Assembly: GCF_034190915.1 (NCBI RefSeq)
Contig: NW_026947486.1
Span: 23,801,001-23,865,000, forward strand
Direction of reading: 5' to 3'
Source: Cavia porcellus
Taxonomy: Eukaryota; Chordata; Mammalia; Rodentia; Caviidae
Length of the DNA: 64,000 nucleotides
Within the stretch, counting starts at the first letter, position 1; every line of letters starts with the position of its first letter. Below, in pieces: positions 1 to 10,955 of the stretch. The position numbers were made by a program, and so were the translations under genes. The notes below the pieces were generated by a model. The model saw only the letters and a program-made list of their open reading frames with translations. It had not been told where the DNA came from and made no database searches.

Positions 1-518
1 CGGATTGTAGTTTTCTTTTTAGGTTGGAACCTTATCTGGTTTTGAAATCAGGTGAATGCTAACTTCTAGGAAGGAGTTTGGAAGTACTGTTTTCCTTTTG
101 ATTTCATTAAAGACTTTACTTTTAAATCTTTGTATCTTCCCTGAAGTTCTTGTAGAACTCAGCAGTGAATCCACCAGATTCTAAGTTTCTTTTAGTTGCT
201 AGGATATTTTTATTATTGCCCAAATTTTATTTTCTGTTATTGGATTAAAGCTTTTAAATCTTCTTGCTTCAGTTTTCATAATTTCTATGTATCTAGGAAT
301 CTCTATTTCTTCTAAATTCTCTAATTTGTTGGAGTACAATTTTTCAGTGTAGTTAATATCATCTTCTGAATTTTAGCAGTGTGTATTGTGACTTTGTACT
401 TTTATTTCTAGTAGTACTGGTATAGATCTCTTCTTTCCTTCTGTTGGCAAGTTTGGCTAAGCTTTTATCTGTTTTCTGTATTATTTTGAAGAATCAGCTC
501 CTTGATTCATTGATCCTT
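1..518 (-). mobile_element. Old L1 ORF2 fragment (antisense)
   Basis: Read on the minus strand, this is the part of L1 ORF2 just upstream of the reverse transcriptase core. It aligns by eye with 28290-28800 of the better preserved L1 in this window: the plus-strand text around 155-180 (aactcagcagtgaatccacc) matches its gaattctgcagtgaatccat. It is much more diverged than that L1, with no usable frame, so it is an older relic. It is cut at 518 by an LTR. It continues off the left edge, so its true extent is unknown. Confidence 0.7.
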
Positions 519-845
519 TGACCTGGCTCCTGGGTCAATCCATGGGGCAACCATCTGGAGGAGGAATGGGGATTGACAAAGGCAGGGCAAGAGACAAAGA
601 AAGACAGAGACAAGTTGAGGAATTCCAATCAAGTCTCATTTATTGAGGAAGTGGTCACAGCTTTTATAGGGCAAGGGTGGGCCAGTGGGACAGGAAGAGG
701 CTATGGGGTGATCTCTGATGGGTCATTGTCACGTCCATGTACGTGACATGAGCAGGAGAGGATCATGATTGGTGTAGATGCACTATGTGCCCATACAAGG
801 GAGAGGCAGGGAGACAGCAGTGGGGTGGTCACACCACCCCCTACA
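519..845 (-). mobile_element. Retroviral LTR (3' LTR, betaretrovirus type D-like)
   Basis: On the minus strand the segment starts TGTAGGGGG and ends CCAGGTCA, the usual TG...CA ends of an LTR, directly after a polypurine tract (846-859). A TATA box (CTATAAAAGC, about 661-671) lies only ~17 bp before an AATAAA signal (639-644), so the R region must be short, as in type D betaretroviruses. Upstream on the same strand is a retroviral env tail (1065-1292), so this is the 3' LTR of a once env-bearing provirus. The 5' LTR is not seen. The LTR cuts into an old L1. Family assignment is by inference, not by database match. Confidence 0.65.
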
Positions 846-859
846 TCTCCTCCCTTTTT
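846..859 (-). other. Polypurine tract of the provirus
   Basis: Minus-strand AAAAAGGGAGGAGA directly abuts the LTR start TGTAG. Retroviruses use such a tract to prime plus-strand DNA synthesis. The position between the env stop (1065-1067) and the LTR is as expected. Confidence 0.6.
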
Positions 860-1064
860 ATATTTTTAACCAGGAGTATGGCAGGCCCTGTGAGGACAGC
901 GCCTGTCTTGGGTCAAGGACCTCTTTACATGAACTCAACCGAGCCTTACCCATCATGGGCTTGCAGGACAGCAATTGGTCCTGTGCCTGTCTTAGGCGGC
1001 TGGTGGTGTGGCATGTATGTCCTAGTTGCCTGTCTCTGGCTGCCTGTCCATTGCCCCAGGGCGG

Positions 1065-1292
1065 TTAGGCCACGTCGTCATATGGGCCATTCATGGGAAT
1101 TCTTTCCCGGTAGGTTTGTTGATCTGCCATCTCCAGCTGGTGATAGTGTACCTGAATGGGCTTTGCCATAAATGGATCTATCCGGTTATTAACAAGTGTT
1201 ATAACCCTCTGAAAAATACAAGGACCCACAGAGAGGAGAAGCAACAGGGTGGCTAGGGGCCCCAGGAGGGGTGCTAAGTAGGGGATTTACAG
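1065..1292 (-). pseudogene. env: Retroviral env transmembrane subunit, C-terminal tail
   Basis: On the minus strand about 75 codons stay open to a TAA stop at 1065-1067. They encode a leucine-rich membrane segment containing LLLLLSVGPCIF followed by a basic/polar tail with VNNRI. This matches the membrane anchor and cytoplasmic tail of gamma-type env proteins (murine leukaemia virus, type D retrovirus and syncytin group), where a run of leucines, GPC and an IxxRV-like stretch are typical. An in-frame TAA just upstream (about 1291-1293) breaks the gene, and no surface subunit or fusion peptide is recognisable further upstream. It is a dead remnant, linked to the LTR at 519-845. Confidence 0.6.
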
Positions 1293-1879
1293 ATTAATAG
1301 CTGAAATCTGTAACACCCAGATATATCTGAACTTTCAAAGTTTAGAGCAAAGATAGAACAGAGGTAAAAGGACACAACAAAATATTCCTTTCGAACACTA
1401 CAGAGAAAATGGACCAGGGAGACGTGCGTGTAGTTCAAATAAACCTAATTCATTTGTGGTTTGGAAACAACAAGAGGAATATATCAGGGCCTAAGATACC
1501 TAAAAATCTTAAAAATTGAGATAAAATCTAAAAAGTATCTACTTCACTTGCTTTTAGATAACTTTAAAAATTATTAATTTGAGAGATGGCTTACCTGAGC
1601 ATTATGATTTTAGTTTTTTCTTTGCTTTGCTACAGATAACTCCTCTGGCAGGTGGGTTATAATAATGGTTAGTGAGGTTACTGTTCAGAGTCCCAAACAT
1701 TGCTGTTGTTGAAAGTACTGACTCTTCATTTGGGCCTGTGCAATTGTCCAATATATGATTTTTTGATCTCAGGGAAATGAAAACTGCATCCTCAAATAGT
1801 GCTACCACCATTTTCTGAGCATATATCCTATGATTAGCCAAATTTCATTATACCTATGCAAACCATTGACTACTTCATT
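1293..1879. other. Unassigned sequence next to the provirus
   Basis: AT-rich stretch. The first ~150 bp may be more provirus interior, but I cannot recognise a retroviral motif. A 79-codon frame on the minus strand at 1602-1841 has no recognisable domain and looks like chance. Confidence 0.3.
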
Positions 1880-2092
1880 TCCAATTACCTTTCCTCATGC
1901 CTTAATTACCTGCTTCTATACTCCATAAATATTTTCAAAAACTTATCCTCAGGAAGATGGATTTGAGAAATGGAGCTTCTTCGCTACTCTCAGCCATCTG
2001 GCGAATAAATTTTGCTTCCTTTGCAAAACTTGTTGTCTAAGTGATTGGCATACTGTATAGTGGGCAAAATGGGTCTGGTTCAATAACTAGCT
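1880..2092 (+). mobile_element. Probable LTR relic, R-U5 part
   Basis: Contains gcgaataaattttgcttcc (AATAAA about 2003-2008) followed by ttgcaaaacttg and ending ggttcaataac, a pattern typical of the R-U5 end of class I/II retroviral LTRs. No TATA box or paired LTR is obvious. The assignment rests on this pattern alone. Confidence 0.4.
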
Positions 2093-2163
2093 TATCAGTA
2101 AGCTGCATAAGCACAGCCAGGTCTAAGTAAATTGAAAATATGATTTAAAGTATAATTGAAATG

Positions 2164-2262
2164 TAAAGTAGCTAGAGGTGCAGTTCAGTGTTACACCATA
2201 TTCTTGGCATGCTTGAGGCCCTGAGTTCAATGCCCAGCATCAAAATCAAATTAATAAAGAAA
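2164..2262 (+). repeat. ID-type SINE (tRNA-derived)
   Basis: Begins gctagaggtgcagttcagtg and carries a B-box-like gagttcaatgcccagcatca followed by an A-rich tail, the layout of ID elements derived from a tRNA-Ala-like gene. Clearly diverged. Not a tRNA gene: no cloverleaf end. Confidence 0.65.
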
Positions 2263-2950
2263 ATGAGAATGAATGACCTGGAGGACAATAAGTTCCCACT
2301 CTGTTGGAGGAAAACTGTAAAATAGAAACATTGAGAGAAAAATGAGGTAATTATCTTTAAACAATAAAGATCCTCACATACAATATATATTATTTGTTAT
2401 ATGAATCACACTTAAGTACTAGCCTAAGAGAATTTCTCCTAACCACAACCACCACATTTGTTTCTGTTGCATTAAATGCAGTCATTGTGCTAATCCACTC
2501 AGGAAAAATAATTTATCTATGCATATATGTGCACATATACCATAATATTTGGGATGAGCACTATTATTGGAAGTTAGGATTGTACATCGGTGAGTGAGCT
2601 TTCATAATCTATCTTGTCTCTTAAATTTCACTCATTACTTTTTGTCAGGACTCAAAGTTACATTTTCTCAGATCTCTCTCAGTTGTCTTCATCTGTCATT
2701 CCAAGAAGATGAAGACAACAGAAAGCCGTATTTTCTCCCCTGTCCATAGCTTCTGCTTACAAGAATCCTGCCAAAGCTAAATGAAACAGTAGATATGAGC
2801 AGCAAAGTGTTTATGAAACATGTGATTTCCAGAAACTTCTTATAGTAGTGAGGCACTTTCTTTCTCCACTGCCTACTGTTTTCTTTCAGGTAAGAAAACA
2901 GAAGTTGTGTGATAAAGTGAGAACTTAATTCAGTTAAAGGCACATTTTTA
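2263..2950. other. Unassigned, probably unique sequence
   Basis: AT-rich sequence with no repeat family that I recognise and only chance-length frames (67 codons plus at 2394-2597, 89 codons minus at 2689-2958). Confidence 0.4.
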
Positions 2951-3050
2951 AAAAACATTTTATTTTTATTTTTATTCGGTAACAGGGATTGAATTTATAA
3001 CCTTGTACTTGCCATACAGGTGCCATGCTGCTGAGCTATATCCTCTGTTT
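2951..3050 (-). repeat. ID-type SINE, minus strand
   Basis: Reverse complement reads agaggatatagctcagcagc, then aattcaatccctgttaccga and an A-rich tail (the T/A-rich 2955-2975 on plus). Same family as the SINEs at 5079 and 62190. Confidence 0.7.
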
Positions 3051-3099
3051 GAAGGCACATTTTAACATTCATAATTTTAAATTTTTTAATACATTTTTT

Positions 3100-4405
3100 G
3101 GGCTGTAAATTCACTTTTGTTTTAATTTTTTACTTTAAAGAGATTAAGACAAAAGAGGACATAACAAAGCAGATCAGAACAGAACAATGCAAGCAACACA
3201 GTATTTCATCACAAGATAAAACATAATTAACAGTAACTACCATGATGTCTTTCTTTGAAATAGTTGAGCATAGCTTTATATATGATAGTATCAAATATAA
3301 CAAAATAGTATAAAACCATTCAAGAGAATGAAAGTATTACAGGGCATTCAGAACCAAATAACATAGGACCAACAATGGCTACTATATTATCTCATTTTCC
3401 ATGGAAAATTTGTTTATGCTATCACACATAATAAAATCCAATAAGATACAATATGATAGAACCAGTGGAAACAGAAGAACAAAAGTATGGTAGAACTTCA
3501 GAGTGAGATGATATTAAATCAGCACTGGCTATTATAATGTCTTGTTTTCATCAAAATAGCTGTTCATACCATCACAGATAATATATAAAATCAAACAAAC
3601 CAGGATAAAATCATTCCAATTAATGAATGCAAGCATTATAAGGATTCAGAGCAATGTAATGGGGAATCATGATTACCATAAACTCTTATGTACTCTTACC
3701 ATTTCTTACACTAGGGAGACTATATGGTATTTATACATGTGAGTTTGATTTATTTCGTTTATGAGTATGGTCTCAACTTGCATCCATTTATTTATAAATA
3801 TCTCAATGTGATCATTCTTTATAGCTGAGTAGTACTCCATTGTATAAAAATACCACAACTTTTTTATCCATTCCTCAGTTGATGGAAACATAGGTTGTTT
3901 CCAAGATCTGTCAATTACAAATTGTGCTGCTATAAACATGGGTGCACATATATCACTGTGGTATGATGTTTTCAATTCTTCTGGGAATATGCCTAGAAGT
4001 GGAATAGCTGGAACAAATGGGACTTCCAATCCCAGGTTTCTGACAAATCTCCAGACTGACCTCTACAGTGGTCGCACCAGTCTACACTCCCACCAACAGT
4101 GCAAGAGAGTTCCTTTTTCCCCACAGCCTCTCCAGCATTTGTTGTTGGTAGTTTTCTTGATTCTGGCCATTCTTTCTGGAGTGAGATGGTATCTCAGTAT
4201 TGTTTTAATTTGCATTTCTCTAATGACCAATGATGGTGAACATTTTTTCATGTATTTATTTGCCATTTGTATTCCTTCATCTGAGAAGTGTGCATCCACC
4301 TCAGATGCCCGTTATTGGATTGGATCTTTGAATTTTGGGGGTCTGATTTTTTAAAAATTCTTTATATGTTTTAGACAGAAGTCCTTTGTCTGAGAGTGTT
4401 TTAAT
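3100..4405 (-). mobile_element. 5'-truncated L1 (3' UTR and end of ORF2)
   Basis: The 3' UTR is about 3100-3705 and ORF2 codons run from 3706 up to about 4405. The minus-strand frame 3706-4029 encodes the ORF2 C terminus ([11 protein letters not shown] ... [15 protein letters not shown]), and 4063-4299 encodes the zinc-knuckle region [18 protein letters not shown] with all its Cys/His present. A frameshift separates the two. The element stops abruptly at ~4405, as in incomplete reverse transcription. The 3' UTR is nearly the same as that at 62505-63060, so both come from one L1 subfamily. Confidence 0.85.
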
Positions 4406-4409
4406 GTTT

Positions 4410-4605
4410 ATTGACAAACATTTATAAGTCTGATAGTGCAAGGCTGTCTTCTCCATTAGTTGATGCATTTCTGAGAATAATTCTGTGAAACAGGTGTGAT
4501 TAACTCTGCAGTTGTGGAAAGTGAAGCTCACAGAGATTCACTAACTTGTCTGTTTCTTGTGGCAAGTGGTAGATCTGGTATTTGAACCCAATTTGCTTGG
4601 ATTCT
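4410..4605 (+). repeat. MIR SINE relic
   Basis: The stretch aaagtgaagctcacagagat (4518-4537) then gcaagtggtagatctggtat and ttgaacccaatttgcttgg follows the MIR core and 3' region (aaactgaggctcagagaggt ... gtggcagagccaggattcgaaccc). This is an ancient mammal-wide SINE, strongly diverged. Confidence 0.65.
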
Positions 4606-7600
4606 ATGCATAATGATCATATTCATCATAGGGAATTTATACCTGAATATGATATATCTTGATTTCTCTTTATTCCCAATTCCCTCTGCTTCTTTCAACC
4701 CTTCTTCTTCCATATTTGCAAAAGCTTCATTTTAATTTTATCCTACTTTTATTATTTTATCATTTTCATTTCTTCTTTTTCCTCTTTCCACACCTTAGTT
4801 TCTCTTTACCTTTGAACAATTTCTTACTATTTCACAATATATATATTGTATATTTGTTTTACTCTTTCAGTTTCTCACAATAGGGAGACAATGTGATATT
4901 TGCACGTGCATCCACTTTATTTCACTTAAGAGTACATTATCAAGGTGCATCCATTTGCCTAGAAATGTCACAAGTTTATTCTTCTTTATGACTGAATAGT
5001 ACTCCACTATAGAAAAATATCATTTTAATCATTTCTTGTTTGAGAGACATTTGAGTTGTTTCCAAGATTTAGCTATTATCAGGCTGGGGATACAGCTCAG
5101 TGGCACAACACATGTCTGGCAAGCATGAGGTTGTGAATTCAATTCCAGGTACTGAAAAAAAAAGATTTAGCTACTATAAACTATGCTGTTATAAACATGG
5201 GTACATATGTATCACTGTGGTATGATGTTTTTAATTCTTCTGAGAAAACATCCAGAAGGGGAATAACTGGGTCAAATGGGACCTCTAATTCTAGCTTTTT
5301 GAGGAATTTCCAAAATAGATGTACCAGTCTACACTCTCATCAGCAGTGGAAAAGAGTTCTTTTTTCCTCACAGCCCAATCAGCATTTGTTATTGGCTAAT
5401 TTTTTAACTATATCCCTTCTTTCTGGGATGAGATTGAATCTCTGTTGTTTTAATTTGCATTTTTGAGTGACTAATGATGCTGAACATTTTTCTTTTTTTC
5501 TAAAACCATTTTATTTCAAAATAAATATATTTCATAAATATATTTTATTTCATATATTTATTTGCCATTTATATTTCTTCATCTGAGAAGTGGGTATTCA
5601 CCTCAAATGCCTTTTTGGATTGGGTCTTTGAATTTGGGAGACCTGATTGTTTTCAGTTCTTTATATATTCTAAATTCCTTTGAGGTAAAATAGGCTAATT
5701 TTTTCCAATTCTGTGGGCTTTCTTTTTCACTCTGTTGGTGATTTATTTTGATGTGCAAAAACTTTTTAATAAGATGAATCCTAATTTTGATTCTTTGAAG
5801 TACTTCCATATATTTTGGTTTTTGTTCATGAACTCTCTGCCTACACATGTGTCTTCAAGATTTTTACCTCATTCCTTTTCCAAGAGATTTAGTGTTTCTG
5901 TTTTAATATTTAGATCTTTGATTCATTTTGACTTTAATGATACATCTGGGTCTAGTTTTAGTACTCAGCATGTGGAAAGCCAGTTTTTCCAGCAATATTT
6001 TTAAAAGAGGTTATGTTTCTTCTAGTGAACATGCTTGGTTCCTTTGTCAAAGATAAGGTGACTAAGTGTGCCTGTAGTTGTGTCTGTGTCTTCTAATCTG
6101 TTTCATTGATCCTAAAGTCTGCTTTTTTGACAGTGCCATGCTTATTTTGTCACAGAAATTAGAAGTATAATTTTAAGTCAGGAATTGTGATGCCTTCTGC
6201 TTTACCTGTGTTTCCCATGGTTGCCTTTGTTATTCTAGGTCAATTATGTTTCCAAATGAATTTTAGGAATGCACTCTCTACTTCTGTCAAGTATGTTAAT
6301 GGTATTTTGATTGGGATTGCATTAAATCTGTATAATAGTTTTGGTAATATGGCCATTTTCACAATATTGGTTCCTCCTATCTATGAGTAAGAGATCCCTT
6401 TACATTTTCTGATATCCTCTTTGATCTCTTTAGTCAGAGTGCTTACATTTTCAATGTAGAGATCTTTTACTTCCTTTGGTATACTGAAATACTATTTCAG
6501 CTTTTTGGATGTAATTGTGAAGGGCACTATTTTCCTAATTTCTCTCTCACTGAGTTTTTTGTTTGTGTACAGGAATGCTATCGATTTTTTAGTGCTGACT
6601 TCATATCCAGCTACGCTACTGAATTTGTTTATTAATTCTAGAAGTCTTTTGGTGGCGTTTTTGGGGTCTTTTATGTTGAGTATCATGTCATCCATGAATA
6701 ATGATAATTTAACTTCTTCCTTTCCTATCTTTATTCCTTTTATTTGTCTCTCTCATCTAATTGCTCTGGCTAATGTTTCCAGAACTATATTGAATAGGGG
6801 TGGTGATAGTGGACATCTTTGTCTTGTTCCTGACTTTAGAGTGAAAGCTTTCAGTTTTTGTCCAGTTAATATGGTGTTGGCTGTTGGTTTGTTATAAATG
6901 GCTTTTATCAGATGGAAATAAACACCATCTATTCCAATTTTCTATAGGATTTTTATCATGAATGACTGTTGGATTTATCAAAAACTTTTTATGCATCTGT
7001 TGAAATGATCATGTGATTTTTTTGTTTGGCTGTGTTGTTATGATGTATTATGTTTATTGATTAGTGTATGTTGAACCATCCCTGCATTCCTGGGATGAAT
7101 CCCACATGATCATGATATATTATCTTCTTGATGATTTTTTGTATTTTGTTTGCCAGTATTTTATTGAGGATATTTGCATCTATGTCATGAGGAAGATTGG
7201 ATGGTAGTTCTCTTTTGGTTGGGCCTTTCTCTGGTATTTGTATCAGAGTAATACTTACCTCCAAAAATGAATTAGGGAAAATTGTTTCCCTTTCAATTTT
7301 ATTAAAGAATTTGAGGAGAGTTTTCATTAAATCTTCTCTAAATATCTTATAGAATTCAACCACAAATTGATCAGGATTTGTGCTTTTATTTGTTGGTAAA
7401 GTTTTTAATTAAATTTTCAATTTCATTAACTGATACTGGGTTGTTCAAAATTTTTTATCTTTTTGATTCAGCTTTGGTAATTCACATGTTTCTAGGAATA
7501 GGGCCATTATTTCTGCATTTTCTACCCTATGCAAGTAAAGATTTTTAAGGGAGATATTGATGATCTTTTGAATTTCCACAGGATTTGTAATGATTTCACA

Positions 7601-8060
7601 TTTTTCATTCCTTATTGAATGGATTTGTTTTTTCTGTCCTTTTAAAATATGGTTGGCTAGGAGTTTATCAATTTTATGTATTCTTTTAAAGCACAAACTC
7701 TTTGATTCATTAATTTTTGTATTGTTTTCTTGGTCTCAATTGCATTAATTTCTGCTCTGTTCTTTATAATTCCTTTGCTTTTATGGACTTAGGGCTTCAC
7801 TTGCTTTTTTTCTAAAAGCTTGAGGAGCTGCATTAGGTTACTTATTTGCACTTGTTTTGTTTTTCCTCAAGTGAAAATTCATCACAATAAATTTCCTCCT
7901 TAAAATGACTTTCATTGTACCCCACAGGTGCCAGTAAGTTGTATTTGAAATTTTGTTTGAATGTAGATATTTTTTAAATTCTTTAATTTCATCTGTGACC
8001 TATTGATTGTTCAGGAGGGCATTATACAATTTCCAGGTGTTTATGAGGTTTTTGCAGTTT
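4606..8060 (-). mobile_element. Long decayed L1 (copy 1), 3' UTR and most of ORF2
   Basis: The minus-strand order is 3' UTR (4606-4900), ORF2 from the C terminus (near 5170) to the part after the endonuclease (near 8050). Recognisable pieces are the RT region (6492-6695), the helical part upstream (7061-7363, [12 protein letters not shown]) and 7445-7696. Stops and shifts occur throughout. The L1 is interrupted by an ID SINE (5079-5161) and by a half-LINE (8061-9380), and it resumes at 9381-10955. Its 3' UTR differs from the young L1 but matches that at 16985-17290, so it belongs to an older subfamily. Confidence 0.85.
5079..5161 (+). repeat. ID-type SINE inserted in L1 copy 1
   Basis: Starts aggctggggatacagctcag, has gtgaattcaattccaggtac and ends in an A run. 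It is flanked by a 15-16 bp target duplication, aagatttagctatta (5064-5078) and aaagatttagctacta (5161-5176), the hallmark of L1-driven SINE insertion. Confidence 0.85.
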
Positions 8061-9380
8061 CTTTTTTATATATTTTTTAAATTTTTAAATGAATAAAACC
8101 AAACTAAATGAGACAGAATAAAGCCAATCAGAATAGAGAAATGAAAGTGATACAGGACTTCAAAACAAAATAATAGAAAATCAACAATGGGTATCATAAT
8201 GTCTCCTGTTTTCTTCAAAATAGTTGTCTGTACCATCAGATATAACAAAGCAAATAAAACAAAACAGAATAAAACCAATCAAAACAAAACAATGAAAGTG
8301 ATACAGGACTTCAAAACCAGAAAATAGGAAATCAACCATAGCTACCATCATATAGCTTATTATCTATAGAATAGCTGCCCATACCATCAGACATTTTTAT
8401 GCTAGAGAAATAACATAATGTTCACCCATGTGAGTCTGAACCATTTTGCTCATGAGCATGATCTCAAGTTGCATCCATTTTTCTATAAGCACCTCAAAGT
8501 TATCCTTCTTTATAACTCAGTAGCTTTCCATTGTATAAAAATACCGTATCTTTCTTATCCATTCTGCAGCTGATGGGAAAGTTACTCTTGCTTTTTTCTG
8601 GTTTTCTGTCACATGGAACATTGTTTTCTCTCCTTTGACTCAGTCTATGAATTTCCTTTCAAGTTAAATATGTGTCTTATATACAGGATATTAGTGGATC
8701 TTGTTTCTTGAAACACTCTCCTTGTGTTTATATGAGCAATTCTTTCATTAAGTTTGTGACTTTTTCTTTTACCTGATATGATTATTTTTACAGCCCCATG
8801 AAGTTGTTTCTTTACTTTATTTGCTATCCTTTCAGAGATTTCAGGTGTATGTCTTCCATTTTCTTTCATGTCTATACCTCCCAAACTTGTTCTGTGTGGA
8901 CTGGAGGTTTGAGATTGCCTTTTACTCCTTCAACTTGACATTTTTCTGGTTTCCACCTAAGGAGCCAGTTTTGGAGTCCTAGGTGTTTCTCACATTGACT
9001 GCCCCTCCACAGTGTAGGGGAATGGGCCAGGCATCTCTGAACCCAGATTCTGGGTCAGACTGTGGGGCATGGCGTATCCCTCTCCAGCCCTGTACAGCTA
9101 CACCAAGGCGTCCCAGATGGCCATGGGTGCATGGTGGTGGGGCTGTTTCTTCTCTTGATCTTCATGGCTATACTAGGACTTCCCCCTATGGCGGTAGCTG
9201 CACAGGGCATGTTTGTCTGATTCTCTCAGCTTGTGCTGGCTGCCTGCAGAAAGCAAGCATTTCGAATGGTCGCCTACAGGCTCATAGAGCATCTGGCTGT
9301 TTCTTCTCACCCATGCTGTTTACTTGAGGCAAGGAAGCATCCAGATAGGGTCAGACACACAGGAATGTGTCTGGCTGTTT
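8061..9380 (-). mobile_element. Half-LINE (HAL1-like) copy A, internally deleted
   Basis: Minus-strand order: 5' UTR (9370-8960), ORF1 N-terminal part (about 8950-8720), a short endonuclease piece (about 8720-8590), then straight into the last ~60 codons of ORF2 (8580-8400) and a modular 3' UTR (8395-8070). The join near 8580-8588 is the same as in copies B (32290) and C (19650). This copy has also lost the ORF1 C-terminal domain: the frame 8645-8884 runs from ORF1 N terminus into endonuclease-like sequence. Flanks look like a worn target duplication (tttttgcagtttcttttt left, ttttcatgatttctttt right) in L1 copy 1. HAL1s are known non-autonomous L1 derivatives that keep ORF1 but not RT; the family assignment here is inference. 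Confidence 0.7.
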
Positions 9381-9769
9381 CTCATTTTCATGATTTCTTT
9401 TACCATTAATTTCCAATTTTATTGCACTACGGTCAGATCATAAGCATGGGATAACTTCAATTCTTTTGCACTTACTTAAACATGTCCCATGGACTAACAT
9501 ATAGTTTATTTTAGAGAGCATCCCATGTGTAGCTGAGCAAAATGATAACATTTCTTTTTTATCCAAGAGATTTTTTTCTGATTCAATTTCCTCTATAACT
9601 ACATGGATTTGTTTGTTTACTTTGGTTGCTATCATTTCAGAAATTTCAATTGTGTGTCTTACAATTCCTTCTATGTTGATGTCTCCTGGACTTGTTCTGG
9701 GTGAGCTGGAGGTCTGAGATTGCAATTTGCTTCTGTGTCTTGTCATTTTCCATTTCAAAATTTTAAAAT
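9381..9769 (-). pseudogene. L1 copy 1: ORF1 N terminus fused in frame to ORF2 endonuclease
   Basis: The minus-strand frame 9758-9438 (106 codons) starts like L1 ORF1 (MTRHRSKLQSQTSSSP, then a helical stretch to about residue 68) and continues in the same frame into the C-terminal part of the ORF2 endonuclease (LVHGTCLSKCKRIEVIPCL). All of the ORF1 RNA-binding and C-terminal domains, the inter-ORF gap and the endonuclease N terminus are missing, a deletion of roughly 1.4 kb compared with the L1 at 25.7-31.7 kb. It is part of a decayed element, so no function is implied. Confidence 0.75.
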
Positions 9770-10955
9770 TTTGTTTCTATGGTTCTTGTGAATTTTTGTA
9801 GTAGATAGCTATATCACTAGTGCCAACGCCTCTCTAGGAAAAGTCTATTCTTCAAGAATGTCTTCTGTGTGTAGGAGATTTTGGTTTGTGTACATTACAA
9901 GAGCCTGCCTACCCAATTAATAAATTGAGTATCTGTTTGGCTTAGTTCCCAGTCCTTTGGTGTTGGGGGAGTGTGGTGAGGTTATTACACTAAAGCTTCC
10001 AGTATTGTTACAGAAAGGAGAACAACTGATTGCAACAGATCTGACATCCTAGTTAAAGTAGTAAAATTAACAGCATCAACTGCATCAAGCACAGTTTAGA
10101 AACTGACACACTGTAGTAACTATTGATTTCATATTTTAGACCATAGGAGCAGAGTTTAAAGCTGTATAACAGAATCAACCATAAATCAGGAATTTGTATG
10201 CCATGTTTCCTCTTGGTAGAGTGATTTTAACCTGTGGCTGGGAAATTTAAGGAAGATAGTGTATAAAGCAAAGATAACTGTAAACAAAGTAGAAGCAAGG
10301 CTGGTGGACAAAGGATGATTGCACAAGATTTGGAAGACTAGAGAAGGGGGTGGAAAAGAAAGAATGAAGGAGTAGTCAAGTAATTTTTCTGAACTTGATC
10401 TCTGGACTTAGGAAATGGGATGAGTTTCACGTGGTTAGAGTTCTCCCCAGTCATTTAGAAAACTGAGAGAAAAAAGAGTGAAACAAAGAAAGAAAAAGTA
10501 GAAAACAGAAAGGAATGAAGAATAAAAAGAAAAAAATTAAAGAGAAAAAGGTCAGTACCTAATCCTGGAATCTTTCTGAGCTGGTTGATGGTCCTGCAGA
10601 GGCCTCAGTCACTTGTTGGCTCATACTCTCATTGTTAATTCAGACTTTTCACACGAGTCTCACCTGTCCATTCTGTGCACCTTAGTTAGTACTCTACTAT
10701 GTCACTGGTATTATTGCTGATGTCTGGGACTTCGCAAGCAGTTCACCTTAATAGTGGCAGTAGCAAAAGGAGGGGCCTCTCTCCTCTGGCATGGCTTGCC
10801 TGAGTTCCTGTGTTGGCAGTTCACCTGAATTCCTACAGTGGCCTAGACGTGATGGGAGGGGCCTCTTTCTGCTGATTTGGCTCACCTGGGTTCCCGCAGT
10901 GGCTAGCAGGTCACTAGCTTCATTTTCTATGGTAAAACCAGCCCCACTGCACTGT
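9770..10955 (-). mobile_element. L1 copy 1, 5' UTR with short promoter repeats
   Basis: The sequence from about 9958 aligns with the 5' UTRs of L1 copies 3 (39604 on) and 4 (46801 on): all contain a ...tgacacccta/tgacatccta... motif followed by a run of cagttagcaa-like text. A purine-rich block lies at 10450-10550. At 10756-10915 two related segments (gaggggcctctctcctctgg and gaggggcctctttctgctga) form a partial tandem repeat, the layout of monomer-type L1 promoters. The 5' end is placed near 10955. Confidence 0.6.
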
